From Sporothrix humicola (lineage: Eukaryota > Ascomycota > Sordariomycetes > Ophiostomatales > Ophiostomataceae), in NCBI GenBank assembly GCA_021396245.1, contig WNYE01000043.1:124001-188000 (forward strand): a stretch of DNA of 64,000 bases. The letters are read 5' to 3'. The position numbers were made by a program, and so were the translations under genes. The notes beneath the pieces are model-generated. The model did not search any database. It saw nothing but the letters and a program-made list of their open reading frames with translations, and had not been told where the DNA came from. Below, in pieces: positions 31,201 to 42,791 of this stretch (position 1 is the first letter of the stretch; each line of letters opens with the position of its first letter).

Positions 31201-34200
31201 CCTGGGATTGAGAGATCGCGAGATGGTGATGGGCGATGGACAGATGGTCTGTCGTGACGGGCCTTGACGGGCCACTGCCGTCCTCGTGAGGCCAGACAAA
31301 AGGTCTAGTGAGGTACGCGAACACCACGAGGATACAGGAGGATGAAGAAACGCAAGAATGGTCATGCGCTCAGCCTGGTGTCTCCTATTCCATGCGACGG
31401 CGGCGTTCAGTCGCGCAGCGCAGCACACCACTCTGTTCGCTACACCACACCACCATCTTGCATAATTTGCAATGTTTTCTCTCTTCCTAATTTAGTCGTT
31501 TCTCTCGTCGCGTTGCTTGCGTGGATTAGACGCGCGCCACTTCAGCTTCTCTCCTGCACTCGCGACTGAGAAAAAGGATGCACTTCCTTGTGCCGGCGCG
31601 CGTTCTCTCCTCGGTCGTTTGGATCGACTTTGCATGCTGCATCTCCAGGGGATGGGTCTGATGTTTTACAGAGTTCTCTTGAGTACTATCCTTCCCCAAA
31701 AGCGAAATGCAAAGTGCATGCATACCCGTTATGCACAAGGAGGAAGGGGCCGAAAGGAAGGGGAAATAAAACTAAATATATGCCCTCTAAGGAGTACTAT
31801 CCAGCATATCCAACATGGAGCGCCAGTGCTGAGTTGCGAAGCAGGGCAGGCACATGAAACACTTGTGTTCGTAACTTTTGAAGGAGCGGGAGAGAGGAAC
31901 AGACAAGAAGTGGGTGTGTGAAGGAGGGGGTGTGTGAAAAGGAAACGAGCGAACAGACCCAGGGGACAGAGCCCTGTGAAGAAGGAAAGCCCCTCTTGGA
32001 GTTCACGACTGCAAATCCAGAGTCTCTCTTTTTTTTTCAATAAATCATCTACATTTCTCTCCTTGCGTTGCTACTCATATTTAGCTTGCGTTATTTTCTT
32101 GAAAGCTTTTCAGAGCTGTCCTCTTTTTTAAGGATTTAAGCTGATCATTCTTCATTAAGAAGGACGCAGGTGGCACTGGAATGTGGACGTTGGACGAAAG
32201 GGAGGACGAGGGGCATGGGATAGGCATGGACATGGGGGTACAGCATTTCCGGTGATTCCTCAGGGATCAAAGGTGAGAAAGGGTGAAGTAGACAAGCGAG
32301 TGGCTTGGGGGCTGAGAGGACGAAAGTTACAACGGAATACTCGTAATATGTGACGAGATGCCCGCGAGAAATGTGAAGTTGACAAAAAGAAAAGAAAAAT
32401 CGACAAGACGACAAGACGCGCCATGTTAGGGGATCGCCGTGTAAGACACTGAGAGAGGGGCAGGCGACTTGAAAGACCAGACGACCGGCAGCTAGTAAAC
32501 GGGTTGTAGAAAAAGCAACATGATCAGAGAGAGAGAGGTGGACTGAATAAAATTCAAAGAAAATAAAGGAAGTGGAGGAATCTGACACTTTGTGGCAACT
32601 TGTGGCGACATAAATCAAATTAAAAAATATGTGCAAGCACAGGAAGTGCAGTGGTTAGTTGCGCTTGCTTTTTGTGCATCTGCGATCATCGGACCAAGCC
32701 AGCAAGCATACATCCCATCTCGTGATACATTCACGTTCTTCTTCTGTTCTCATGGAAGAACACTAAAATCAGTCAACGGTCACACCAACCCATCCTTCCC
32801 CGGCCCAGAAAGACACACAAAAGCTCGCCAACTCGCGTATATATCCCGGTCTTTTACTTGGCCACCCGAGACATGAGATACACTGCAGAGGAAAAAAAGG
32901 ATGGTAATGGATGGTAGAAGAGGTAAATCTATCGGCACGAGACGCAAGATACAAGACATTGAGACACACACAAGGCTCTCGAAGCAAGACATCGGGGACG
33001 CTAGTGATCAAGACCGAGGATGATACTCTCTTTCGAGAGCCAAGCACCAGTGAGCAGACTCGTTGAGACTTTATCCTCTGAATATAGTAATAAAACAGTT
33101 GATATCGCATGCAGCGAATATATTCAAGAAAGAGTTGGCACCTTCCAGATAGCCGGTGCACTTACACGGTCCAAAAGAAGAAGGTGGCGGGTTGAAATGG
33201 TGGAAGAACATGAATATCACCACTTTAAGAGATGCTTCATCTCCTCCGTAGACAACTACTATGCATTCTCACTCGTGTATTCCATATTATTTGTCTTATT
33301 TATTCTCTTAATCTTCTGTTGGTCTTTTTGCCTCTTCTCATCCTTTCCTTTCTCGCCATCTTCGCCTTCCTCCGTCTCCAGTGCTCTTTCCAGTTGCGCG
33401 GATAGTCCCCTCCTTCCTTCTTTCTTTCCCGTTTGCTGCATAATTACACGCCCCTCCTTCAGCCAAAATGGCAAGAACCAGCCAGTCAGAACGTCCAAAA
33501 CGGCTTCCTCTCTTCCAACCAAATGCGCCGAATCTCAAAACACACCAAAAACAAAATATCCTCGACATCCAACAAAAGAATCGACTGCCCACTACACCAC
33601 TTATTACAAAGCACGTAACAGCGGCAGACGCGATAGGCCAGCGCGGGCCAAGCCACTCTCGACATCTTCCCGAACGAAGCCAAACAAGCCGGTTTACCAA
33701 TCGGACGGTCGACGGCGCGTCTTTATTCTGCGGAAAAAGACATAAATAACATGATTACGAGAAACAAGTCCTCGAGAACTCGACAGGCCGACGATCAACC
33801 AGAGAGAAGTCGACGGCACTGTGTGTTTCGTCTTCCATTCCGCACTTTATCTGGTTATGCACTTGCACTCGTTCGTCAAAGTTTCCTTTCATTCTTTTTT
33901 ATCCACCCTGCCGCGCATTGCGAGAAAACGATATCATTTATTCTCAGCCCTTGACGTGCACTCCCTTTCTAGGTAACTGCATATGCGACACGCTTCTTTT
34001 ATCTGCCAAATCCCCGTTGATATATGCACGCTTTCCTGCAAACACCTGTTGGCCGTGTCATGTGTCTTGTCATCAGGACCCGTATCTGCGGCCACTTACA
34101 ACGCATCTTACAGCGTGTTCCTGCTGTTCGTTTACTGTCGCTTCGTGTCGTCACTGCCCGCCTTCCCTGGCAACAGCGGTACACAACAGCAATTTTCTTC

Positions 34201-36091
34201 TGGGGAAGCAGACCAGTACAGCCAGACGTAGCACAGCAGAATCGATAAAAAGACGGCAGTCCTATGGCCACCACTCCCCACCTGCCGTCCGTCGCCCGTC
34301 ACAAATGCGCGCTGCCGTGCGACCGCAGCCCTTGGGCACCGCTGCAGGCGAGCGTGCAAGATGTCGTTGTCATCGTTTTGTCGTTTTGTCACTGTAAAAA
34401 CGAGTCACGTGATATCGTAAACAACAAGTTGTCCGTTGACGCCGCGACATTTGACGTCTCGCCGTTGTCGAAACTCAACAAAGGACGTACAAAGACCGTA
34501 AATCAAGTCCGTACTTTCACCTTCACTAGCCGTCCCGTAGTTCTGGCTCTAGACTCGGGTTTGTCGGGCTTCTCCGCCTGTCTGGCTGCTGCCGTTTTTG
34601 ACGGCGTTGCCCAGTGAGACCTGCCACTGGCCGTTCTGCTGCAAAAGTGGGCCAACGAACCCTTTTTTCCTAATTATTTTGCAGTCCGAATTTAATGTTT
34701 TTTTCCCCTTCCCGCGCTATCCACATCGCAACTGCCAGTCGAAAAAACCAGGCGAAAAAAAAAAAACTTCAACGACAGGCCAAACAAAACAACATACAAC
34801 ATTTGCGTTCACCAACAACACCGCAAACACACGGCACGCAGCACCCCATCCACGGCATACGAGCACGCATTCTCATCAAGAATCGAGCGAATCGAACATT
34901 CTCATTGCTGTCACCACCATTACCGCCGCACTCAGCCTCTTATCTCACTGCATCCAGCCCGTTTCATACAGCATTTTCAGCATTTTCATCTTTGTTTACG
35001 CAGCATCTTTGAGCCTCTCTCAGCTTCTCATCGCCCTCTTGCCCGCCAAACAGCCTCATCCCTTGAACTGCCTTTCTCTTCTCACCCTTTGTCACTCTCA
35101 GTCTGCATTGGGCAGGTCGTCTCGAGACAAGAGATCCAGCCTTTGAAGAACGTCACCCCTTGCGTCACCGTCACTGTTGCGTTTTTGTGAAATTTTGCTC
35201 AAAATTTTCACTATCACAACATTTTACGTTTTTTACGTTTAATCTTCATCCTATCACCGCCTTCCGTCGGACCATTTCCCTCGCCTTTTCTTCACTTTCA
35301 TCCCTTCTTTCTGCCGGCCCCAAACTAGCTTTTCCCAAAAACTTGGATCTGGCCCATTCCTTCGTCCTTCGCGCCCATCGTCTCCGTTTTGAGCCTGGAT
35401 TCTCGTGGATCTTGTTGGATCTGTTGAGCCTTTTGAGCTTTGAATGAGCCCTGTTTAGACGTTTATGCAGAATCTCTGAGACCCCCCAGCTCGACGATAG
35501 CTCCGACAAGGCAAAAACACTCAAAAATACGGCAGAAAAGAAACCCAAAAAGAAGCCAAAGAGAGCCAAAGGAACAAAAACTTGCATCATCTGCACGCCA
35601 ACAGTGCCTGAACTCCACCTCTTCGCAGGGTCTTTTCTCGAAAAAATTCGAAAATATTTGACGACATATTGCATTCTGCATATTTTCCCTGCTTCCGAGA
35701 GGCGAAAAAAAGCAGACTAGAAAGCAAACGACGACGGAATCCGCTCCAAAAAGCTCCAGAACGCTCTCGTGCTTATTGCTCATTGGGCATCAACAGCCAA
35801 TCGATTCTTTGCACGCCTTCTTTTTTTGAGCTTTCCTGCACAACAGATTCTGCACAGCAAAAGGAAGGAGCAGGCCGACAGGAATTCGAAAATTTTCGAG
35901 AAACGAGAGACCGCCAACACAGCAAACCCAGCCAAAGCCCACGCCGAGGACCGCCGGCTCACGACGCATCGTTGAGTCAACAAAGCAAAAAGACGAAAGA
36001 CAAGAGACAAAATAGTCGATCGACGTCAACACGCATACCCAGAAAATTCAGAAAACCGTTGTAAGCGAAACCGCCCAATCCAACCGCCACC
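28212..36091. other. 7.9-kb gene-poor region between bem46 and the LYAR-type gene
   Basis: I see no ORF here with domain-like composition. 28212-28440 is probably the bem46 5' leader, with an intron-like acceptor TTTACAG (minus strand) just after 28430. About 30235-30360 contains degenerate CCCAAAA repeats. 30730-30800 is purine-rich. 34600-36090 is the long A- and C-rich leader of the LYAR-type gene. The many short frames are Ser/Phe/Arg-rich and unconvincing. Non-coding transcripts or far-upstream promoter elements are possible but cannot be seen. Confidence 0.5.
30235..30360. repeat. Degenerate CCCAAAA-type short repeats
   Basis: The run holds repeated short units such as ACCAAATA, CCCAAAATA, GCAAAATA, GCCCAAAAG and AGCCCAAAAG. 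It has no fixed period and looks like slippage or a decayed repeat. Confidence 0.4.
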
Positions 36092-39015
36092 ATGGTTTCC
36101 TTCCAGTGCGAGGTACGTTCTTTCCTTTCCATTTTGCTGTGTACCTGATGTTCTTGCTCTTTCCGCTCTGTCCCTCATGTTCCTTTTTTGTTCCTTCCTG
36201 CTCCCCCTCGCTCTTTCCTCACTGCCCCCTCCACCCACCCATTCGCTCTCCCCCGGTTCCTTCCCTCTGACGATGCCCAATCCGAGACGCCCAAACACAA
36301 GCAACCCCTGTCTTCCCCCAAAAATACCCTTAGCCTTAGCCCAGTGAACGTCCGCGCGCTGTCGGCGCTCTCTCATCTCTTGTCTCCTCTGGCTCTCTTT
36401 TCTGCATTTCCTCCCTCTTAGCCACCCGCTACTGGCACACCCCTGTCAACAACCATCCCCTCGGCCCCCCCAGCTTTGCCTCATGACTGCCAAACTGCCC
36501 ACTCTCTCCCACTGTCTCTTCATATTCTCATACCGCGTATGCTCATAATTTCAACCTGAACCTGACGTCCTTGCACACACCCCTCCTTCCTTCCTCGTCC
36601 GCTTTCTTGGCCCTTGGCTCCTTCCCTAAGACTCTCACTGGGAGCGCTGTCGTGACGTTCTCTCCTTCTGTCAGAAGCCTTCAGGGCTTTCCTCTTTTGT
36701 CTCCTTCCTCAGTCGCTCTCTCCCCACCAACTTGCACCACGATCGACGCCTTCCAAACACACACTCCCACACCACAGACACGGCCACCCACACCCCCCCT
36801 TTCCCCTTCTTAGTCGCCTGTCTCGTCTTGTGTTCCACTCTAATATCTCGCTGCTGCCCTTCGTTCCCATTCCTCGTTCCTCGTTTCTCGTTCCTTCCCT
36901 TCTCGCCTCGTTTCCATTTCATATTTTCAGACCTCTCACTTTCCACTTTTTTCGGCTTTTTGGCTTTTTGGTTTCTGCTTTCTTCTTCTCTCCATTCTTC
37001 CAAACACCTTCTTTTTGGCTTCACTCTCTGTCCTCCCTGCCAAACAACATCCAGACACACCCCTCCCACTTTGTCTCCCTGGCCCCCCCTCTTCCGTGTG
37101 CGCTGGGCCCATAATCACACTTACAAACGGGCCCCCTTCACTTATCATACAAACTACATACTATTATTGCTCCCGCGTCGTCTTTTCTCTTTTCGTCGCC
37201 ACTTTCTTCTCTTCCAGTCCCTCCTTTACAAACAGTTCTTTTCTTCCCTTTCTTGAATTTTGCTTCGTTTCTTCTTCTTCCAATCTCCTCTCTTTCTACA
37301 CTCGCTCGCTTCACTATCGCTGCCCAACGCTCAACTTTGTCGAGTCATCGCAAACTTCGAACCAAACAACAATAAACTAGTTCACTAACACGAACCTTCA
37401 ACCCTCAGTCCTGTGGCGACGTCTTGACCAAGAAGAAGCTCGATCCCCACAGAGGCCGTTGTCGAGGTGCCACTTTTTCCTGCATTGATTGCATGGTCCA
37501 TTTCTACGGCACTGAATACAGATCCCATACGGTATGTTTGTGTTGACGATGGCCGTCGATGTCGACTGTTTGACGGTGCAACGTCATGGAACAAGAGAGG
37601 TCGAGAAGAAGAAGAGCAGCGTGACTGACTGGGCGCAGAGTTGCATGACCGAGGACCAAAAATACCAAGGCGCCCTCTACAAAGACAACAGCAACAACAA
37701 CAAGAACAAAAACAAGAAAGCACGAATCAACCCGCCCAACGGTGCCGAAGAAGAACACCACTTCCATCCCTCGACGCCTGCCGCTCCTGCCACCAACAAT
37801 ACCTCCAACGCGAACAATACAAACGCAAACAACAACAAGAACAACAAGCAGCAAGTTGCGTCGACGCCCAGTGTGAAGAAGCCCAACAATATGGCTGCCG
37901 TTGCCCAGTACCAAACCCACCACATGTCCCACGCGGCCTATGTGGAAGATGTGCCCGAGGAACTCGAGGCCTATCTAGTCGCCGACGATGACGACCACCG
38001 CTCCGACGACGACGCCCCGCCTCACGCACCGACCCCACCACCGGCTGCTGAGGGCCCTGAGGGACCTGTAAACGTCTTTGATTTCCTCGTCGCGAGCAAC
38101 ACGCCCAACGCCTCGAGCCTGGGCCTGCCGCAACCCACGTACGACTCCAATGCGTACCTGGCCGCCACCACGGACGACTTCTCCATGGCCGGCCATGCCA
38201 AGTACCAGCAGCACATGGCCCAGTTCGGCACCGCTCCCCCACCAGCACCAGCTGAGCCCATGTCGACCGCCCTTACTCCCTTTAAGACACCAGCGCCCGA
38301 CCGCGCTGAGCGCAAGAAGAAGGAGAGCGCCAGCGACAAGGACAAGGACGCCTCCAAGAAGGACAAGAAGCGCAAGCGGTTATATCTGGACATCAACGAC
38401 CAGGTCATGACCGACGCCCCGCCTGTCCTGCACTCGGGCCTCACTGGTGGCCTCAACCGCCTCTCGACCAAGCACGCTGCCTTCCCTCCCTCGCCCGAAT
38501 CTGCCGAGACTCCTGGCAGCCCACTCAAGAAGTCCAAGAAGCACTCCAAGCGTTCCGAAGGTCTTTTCTCAATGCTGACATCGGGCGCCTCCAAGAAGGA
38601 CAAGAAGCGCAAGCACCGCCGCTCGGCGTCGCCTTCCGGCAAGAAGCACCGCAGCAGCAAGAAGAGCCATCGCCGCCACGAAAAGGACGCCGAGGGCTCT
38701 TCCAAGGCTGCTGCACCCCAGAAGTTGCTCGAGTACCCTGGTGCCGAGAAGAAGGAGGACGAGGCCAGTGCCGGTGGCCAGCTGATTGTCTACAAGCCGC
38801 GTGCCGATCTCTTCCTGAGCTTTGTCAACAAGGGCCCCGACAGCGAGCGCGGCTGCAGCATGAACAAGGCGCTCAAGCGCTTCCACCGCGAGCGGTCTTC
38901 GTCTGGCACTTCGCTGGCCAAGCCCGCCGAGGAGAAGGAGCTGTTCCGGTCATTGCGTCTGCGCAAGAACGACCGTGGCGAGATTGTCCTCTTCTGCGTC
39001 GACGACGACGAGTAG
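36092..39015 (+). CDS. LYAR-type C2HC zinc-finger nucleolar protein
   Basis: Exons 36092-36112, 37409-37531 and 37639-39015 join in frame to 506 aa. The joined N-terminus MVSFQCESCGDVLTKKKLDP then HRGRCRGATFSCIDCMVHFY matches the zf-LYAR domain. The first zinc-ligand Cys (residue 6) is encoded on the 21-nt first exon, which strongly supports the 1.3-kb intron. The finger continues to SHTSCMTEDQKYQGALYK. A long disordered middle follows (Asn/Lys-rich, then Pro/Ala/Asp-rich), then basic KKDKKRKR and KHRRSASPSGKKHRSSKK blocks typical of nucleolar signals. The C-terminal domain (QLIVYKPRADLFLSFVNKGP to GEIVLFCVDDDE) looks folded. LYAR proteins act in rRNA synthesis and pre-rRNA processing. The basic stretches fit nucleic-acid binding; the exact role here is inferred. 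Confidence 0.9.
36113..37408 (+). other. 1.3-kb first intron of the LYAR-type gene
   Basis: 1296 nt, donor GTACGT, acceptor CCCTCAG, phase 0. The plus strand is almost entirely C/T-rich and lacks a coding frame of interest. At roughly twenty times the common 60-nt intron here, it may contain a secondary promoter or enhancer-like element. Confidence 0.85.
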
Positions 39016-40524
39016 ACTGGGTCTTTGCTCCTACTCTGATTGCATTGTTTATTGTTTCATTTTGAGGAGTTTTTGTACGGGGACCATTCTTGGGTTATTG
39101 TTTTATTCGTTGTCATTTTGTCTTGCTATTTCCTGCTTTCTTGATTACTGGAGTTTCTGCTACATTCGGACATGGGTTTTTGGGAAAACCATAAACGATT
39201 TTGATACCTGTTTTTGCCATATTGCAAAACACACACACAAACACACATTCGGCATACTTGGGGCATTCGACAAACCAACCGGCATTGGAGGATCTGTCAG
39301 AATGAATGTTTCCTCAACACAACATTCATATATTTTCATTTTATGAAATATAAAAAACGCCAAAACAAGCATTCACACACAATATCATATATTCATTATG
39401 CATGTTATACATTACGGCAGTATACGCGGTACGGGCCACGCAACACACTTTCCACGCATTACATATCACGCATCACGCATCACGGTTCATGCATCAACGG
39501 GCTATGCGCATATACGACCGCATCATCTCACGATCGACGTTCTTTTTTTAACCCACGTAACGATCGAGCACAGCAGACGATGGAGACAGACTGGTGGCAC
39601 TCTTCTTTATGTCTTTACTTCTTCTTTTTTTCACCTTGGGGCGATGAGTACGTGTGCTCTTCTGTGTCCAGGGTGTTATTTTGCTTCTTTGCTTTCTTTG
39701 CCTTTCTTCTTTCCTTCCTTTCTTTTTTTGGATTTCTCCTCGCCTTAATAGAGTTCTGGGCCGGGTCTGGCTAGACTCGTTGTAACTCTATTGTGTTTTG
39801 AGATACCTTGTTTACCTATTTCTGGAGGGATTTCATGGGAGAAATTTGACGGGGAAAAAAAAGAGAACCACTGTGAAAGATGGCATCTCTCTCTGTAAAA
39901 CTACGGAGTATTCTGGATTTGTTTTTCTTTCACACTATACACGGGGACCAGACGGCCTCGTCTGCTGGTCCCTTTCTTCCCCATCCGAGCCCACGCTCTG
40001 AAAAGGTTTCTCGCGGAACCTTTGGGCTCGTTCTTGGGGGAGAGGTTTTGATATTTTGGGGAAAGTTTTTGAAAGCTTCTTGAAGCCTACTTGGTTTCTT
40101 TTCTGTTTCTTGGAAAGCTCTTGTTGGGCATATTTGAAGCAATGCTTTTTGGTCTTTTGTCCTTTTTTGTTTCTATTTTTGTTCCACCACTTTTTTCTGT
40201 CTTTATTTCTTCTGCAGACTTTTCCTCACTCTTCTCTTGCATCCCACTGTGCTGCAAGAAAGGTGACGAAAACTGTTTAATCTTGTCTGTATTTTCACTG
40301 TCTCGTACAATCTAATCTGCCTGGGTATATTTGGTTAAATTTATTTCATTTTCAATTTCAAGAAAGTTATCATACTGTTCTTTGACACAATGAACTATAT
40401 GCGTACATGTTCTTTTCTCAGATCAATTATATAATCAGAGCTCGTCTAAAGTACAGATGATATGATGCGGCTAATATTTACAATGCTAGAAACAACGTCA
40501 ACAGTCTACAAGCACTCCTCTCCC
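39016..40524. other. Convergent intergenic region
   Basis: 1.5 kb between the stops of the LYAR-type and PEX10 genes. Notable content: a CA-rich run near 39225-39245, short CACGCATCA repeats near 39467-39490, and T-rich tracts at 39600-39740 and 40140-40230. No gene seen. Confidence 0.6.
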
Positions 40525-41976
40525 CTATATTGCCTGCAAGGGCAGAATGTGCTGTGGCTGCGCGGCACGTCGACACAGCGGACACTCTGGTTTCTCGCGC
40601 ACCCAGTCGCCAATGCACCGCCAGCAAAAGACGTGGCCGCAGGGCGTCGCCGCCGGGTCCTTGAGCATCTCGAGACACAGCGTGCACTGCCGCTGCACGC
40701 GGCTGCCGAGCCAGCGCATCGTCTGCTTCGGCTCGAGGCTGAAACGGTAGCCGGGGCCGCCCGTTTCGGGATCGCGAGGCGTGTCGGGCGTGTTGGTCAT
40801 GGCGGCCAGAGCATTGCTGGCCGGAGAGGAGGAGGAGGAGAGAGAGTCGTCGGTGCTGCCGAGGAGCAGCTCGTTGTTGGCGGTGTAGGTGTGGTCGTGG
40901 TCGAGGCTGACCTGGACGGGGCCAGAGAAGCGAGAAGAGGAGGAGGAGGTTGATGAAGATGATGATGAAGACAGAGTATCCCGGACATGCACATAGCCCT
41001 GGACGGCCAGTTGCAAGACCAACAGGGCACCCAGCACCTCATAGCCGACCACATCCTCCGACGACGCACCCTGGCCAGGGCCCTGTCGCCGGCGCGTAAA
41101 GACGTAGCGCAGGCCCAGTAGGCGCGTCGTCAGTGTATAGTAGGCGCCGTAAAAGTAGAAGAGAGCCAGCGTCACGGCGCGCACGTGGGTGCCCGAGGTG
41201 ACGGCGTCGAGGTGCGTCAGCAGGTAGCGGTAGATGGGCAGCAGGACACGGGTGCGCAGGGACAGCAAGGGTGAACGACTCTTCTTGTTTGCCTTATTGT
41301 GTCTCGCTGCCTGGAGAGCGGCCGCGGCTTCGAGTTCGGCCACTTTGACCTCGAGCCGCCGCCGAAAGGCACGCCGCACACCGGGCAGCGTGCGGCCCAC
41401 GAGGTACGGCGCCAGCACCGACGTCAGGACGTACGCGGAGCGTTTGAGGGGTGGTGGAATCAGCAGGGGCCCGCTGACACTACCGCTTCCACTCTCTGGC
41501 TCGACAACCTCCATCAAGTCGCAGTATTCTTCGCCCAGCGTGCGGTGCCCAAGCCACGCGGTCAGGCCAAAGTAGGCGAGCTCGGCGGCGGTGCGCGTCT
41601 CGTTGGCCCACGCATGGGCGGTGCGGCCGCCGGCAAAGCGCAGGACGAGATCGGAAAGGTCATTGGCGAGGGTGCCGGCGAAATAGGCGTCTTTTTGGTG
41701 GGCGCGGATAATGTCTGGGGCGGAGGCGTAGGGGTAGGGCGAGGTCATGGGGAGGAGGGCGGGCAGAGGCGAGGATTCGGACGTCGCGGTCGCGGGTGAT
41801 GAAGAGGAAGAGGATGACGATGCTGAAATGGCAGTTCGTGATGTGCCAGCTTCGCCAGATTCGGCCGAAGAAGCGGCTTCAGAAGGTTGTGGTGATGGCG
41901 ACGAAGACGGCAGCGACGAAACCGTTGAGAGGGCGCGGGCTGCCGGCAGGCGAGAGCCGGCGCCGGAAGACGACAT
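40525..41976 (-). CDS. PEX10: Peroxin Pex10, RING E3 ubiquitin ligase of the peroxisomal membrane
   Basis: 483 aa, single exon, ATG at 41976; the frame is open 71 codons further upstream, but without a credible start. A Ser-rich N-terminus of about 75 residues precedes the Pex2/Pex12-type membrane domain (PDIIRAHQKDAYFAGTLAND, then LAYFGLTAWLGHRTLGEEYC, LTSVLAPYLVGRTLPGVRRA and LFYFYGAYYTLTTRLLGLRY). The C3HC4 RING is at 431-469, with all ligands (CTLC, CGHVFCWRC, CPLC). Pex10 forms the RING complex with Pex2 and Pex12 that ubiquitinates the import receptor Pex5 for recycling. Ser-rich inserts of 10-20 residues interrupt the region before the RING. Divergent from the EXS-domain gene. Confidence 0.95.
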   Translation of the reverse strand: MSSSGAGSRLPAARALSTVSSLPSSSPSPQPSEAASSAESGEAGTSRTAISASSSSSSSSPATATSESSPLPALLPMTSPYPYASAPDIIRAHQKDAYFAGTLANDLSDLVLRFAGGRTAHAWANETRTAAELAYFGLTAWLGHRTLGEEYCDLMEVVEPESGSGSVSGPLLIPPPLKRSAYVLTSVLAPYLVGRTLPGVRRAFRRRLEVKVAELEAAAALQAARHNKANKKSRSPLLSLRTRVLLPIYRYLLTHLDAVTSGTHVRAVTLALFYFYGAYYTLTTRLLGLRYVFTRRRQGPGQGASSEDVVGYEVLGALLVLQLAVQGYVHVRDTLSSSSSSSTSSSSSRFSGPVQVSLDHDHTYTANNELLLGSTDDSLSSSSSPASNALAAMTNTPDTPRDPETGGPGYRFSLEPKQTMRWLGSRVQRQCTLCLEMLKDPAATPCGHVFCWRCIGDWVREKPECPLCRRAAQPQHILPLQAI

Positions 41977-42791
41977 TGTGTGGTTGTGTGGTTGGCAGCC
42001 GTCAATTATTGTCGTGCCGCAATCATGGGTGTTGTTTGTGTTGGTAAAAAGTGAGTGTTGTTGTTTGTCGTGATGTTTTGGTTGAGAATAAGCAAGAGGG
42101 ATTGCCTTTGTCAGGGCTGCTCCTTCTTGCCTTTGTTTTGCGCAAGCACCTGCCTCAATTGCCTCGGCACTATCCAGCTTGTGAAGCAAGCGCTGGAGAC
42201 TGGAGACTGGAGAACGGAAAGAGTGACTGAGAAAACAGGTACAAAGACAATGTACCTTTTTTGGGGTGCCAGCGCGCTAAGAGAAAGAGTGGATACCAGC
42301 AGAATTACTCGTAATGCACGGCATGCACAGAAGCTGACGCGCCTGGGACACGCTCCATGCTTCCACTAACAAAAATGCACTAAAAAATACCACAGCAAAG
42401 ACAGGAAAGGGCTGAGGTTCTGACGTCGTGTTCTCTTTCCTTACTTGGAGCAGTGGGTGGACAAGCTGGCGTCTCCTTTTTCTCTCCCCAATTTTTAGCT
42501 TCTCCCTTTCGTGATTTCGACATTTCGACATAACAACTTCAGGCGAACGAAACAACGACACACGACACACGTCGGCGACGTCCATTGTCACGACCTCGAT
42601 TTCTTTTCGTTTTGCACCTCCTCGTGACTTCCAGACCACTGTTCTCCCGCCCATGGGGCTTTTGCCGCGACGGCACGGACCTTAATAAGGAGAAACAAAT
42701 TTGACGATTGACGATTTCGACGACATCGAATCTCGAATTTACCAAAACGAAACCAACCTCTTCCTACCATCCCTCCCCCTCATCCTACACA
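41977..42791. promoter_or_regulatory. Divergent promoter between PEX10 and the EXS-domain gene
   Basis: 815 bp, no gene. C/T-rich before the plus-strand start (about 42740-42791). No clear TATA box seen. Confidence 0.6.

Noticed and set aside
33190..33750. Overlapping 60-240 codon frames considered as a small gene
   Set aside because: Low-complexity Ser/Arg/Thr content, no conserved pattern, and no consistent splice sites.
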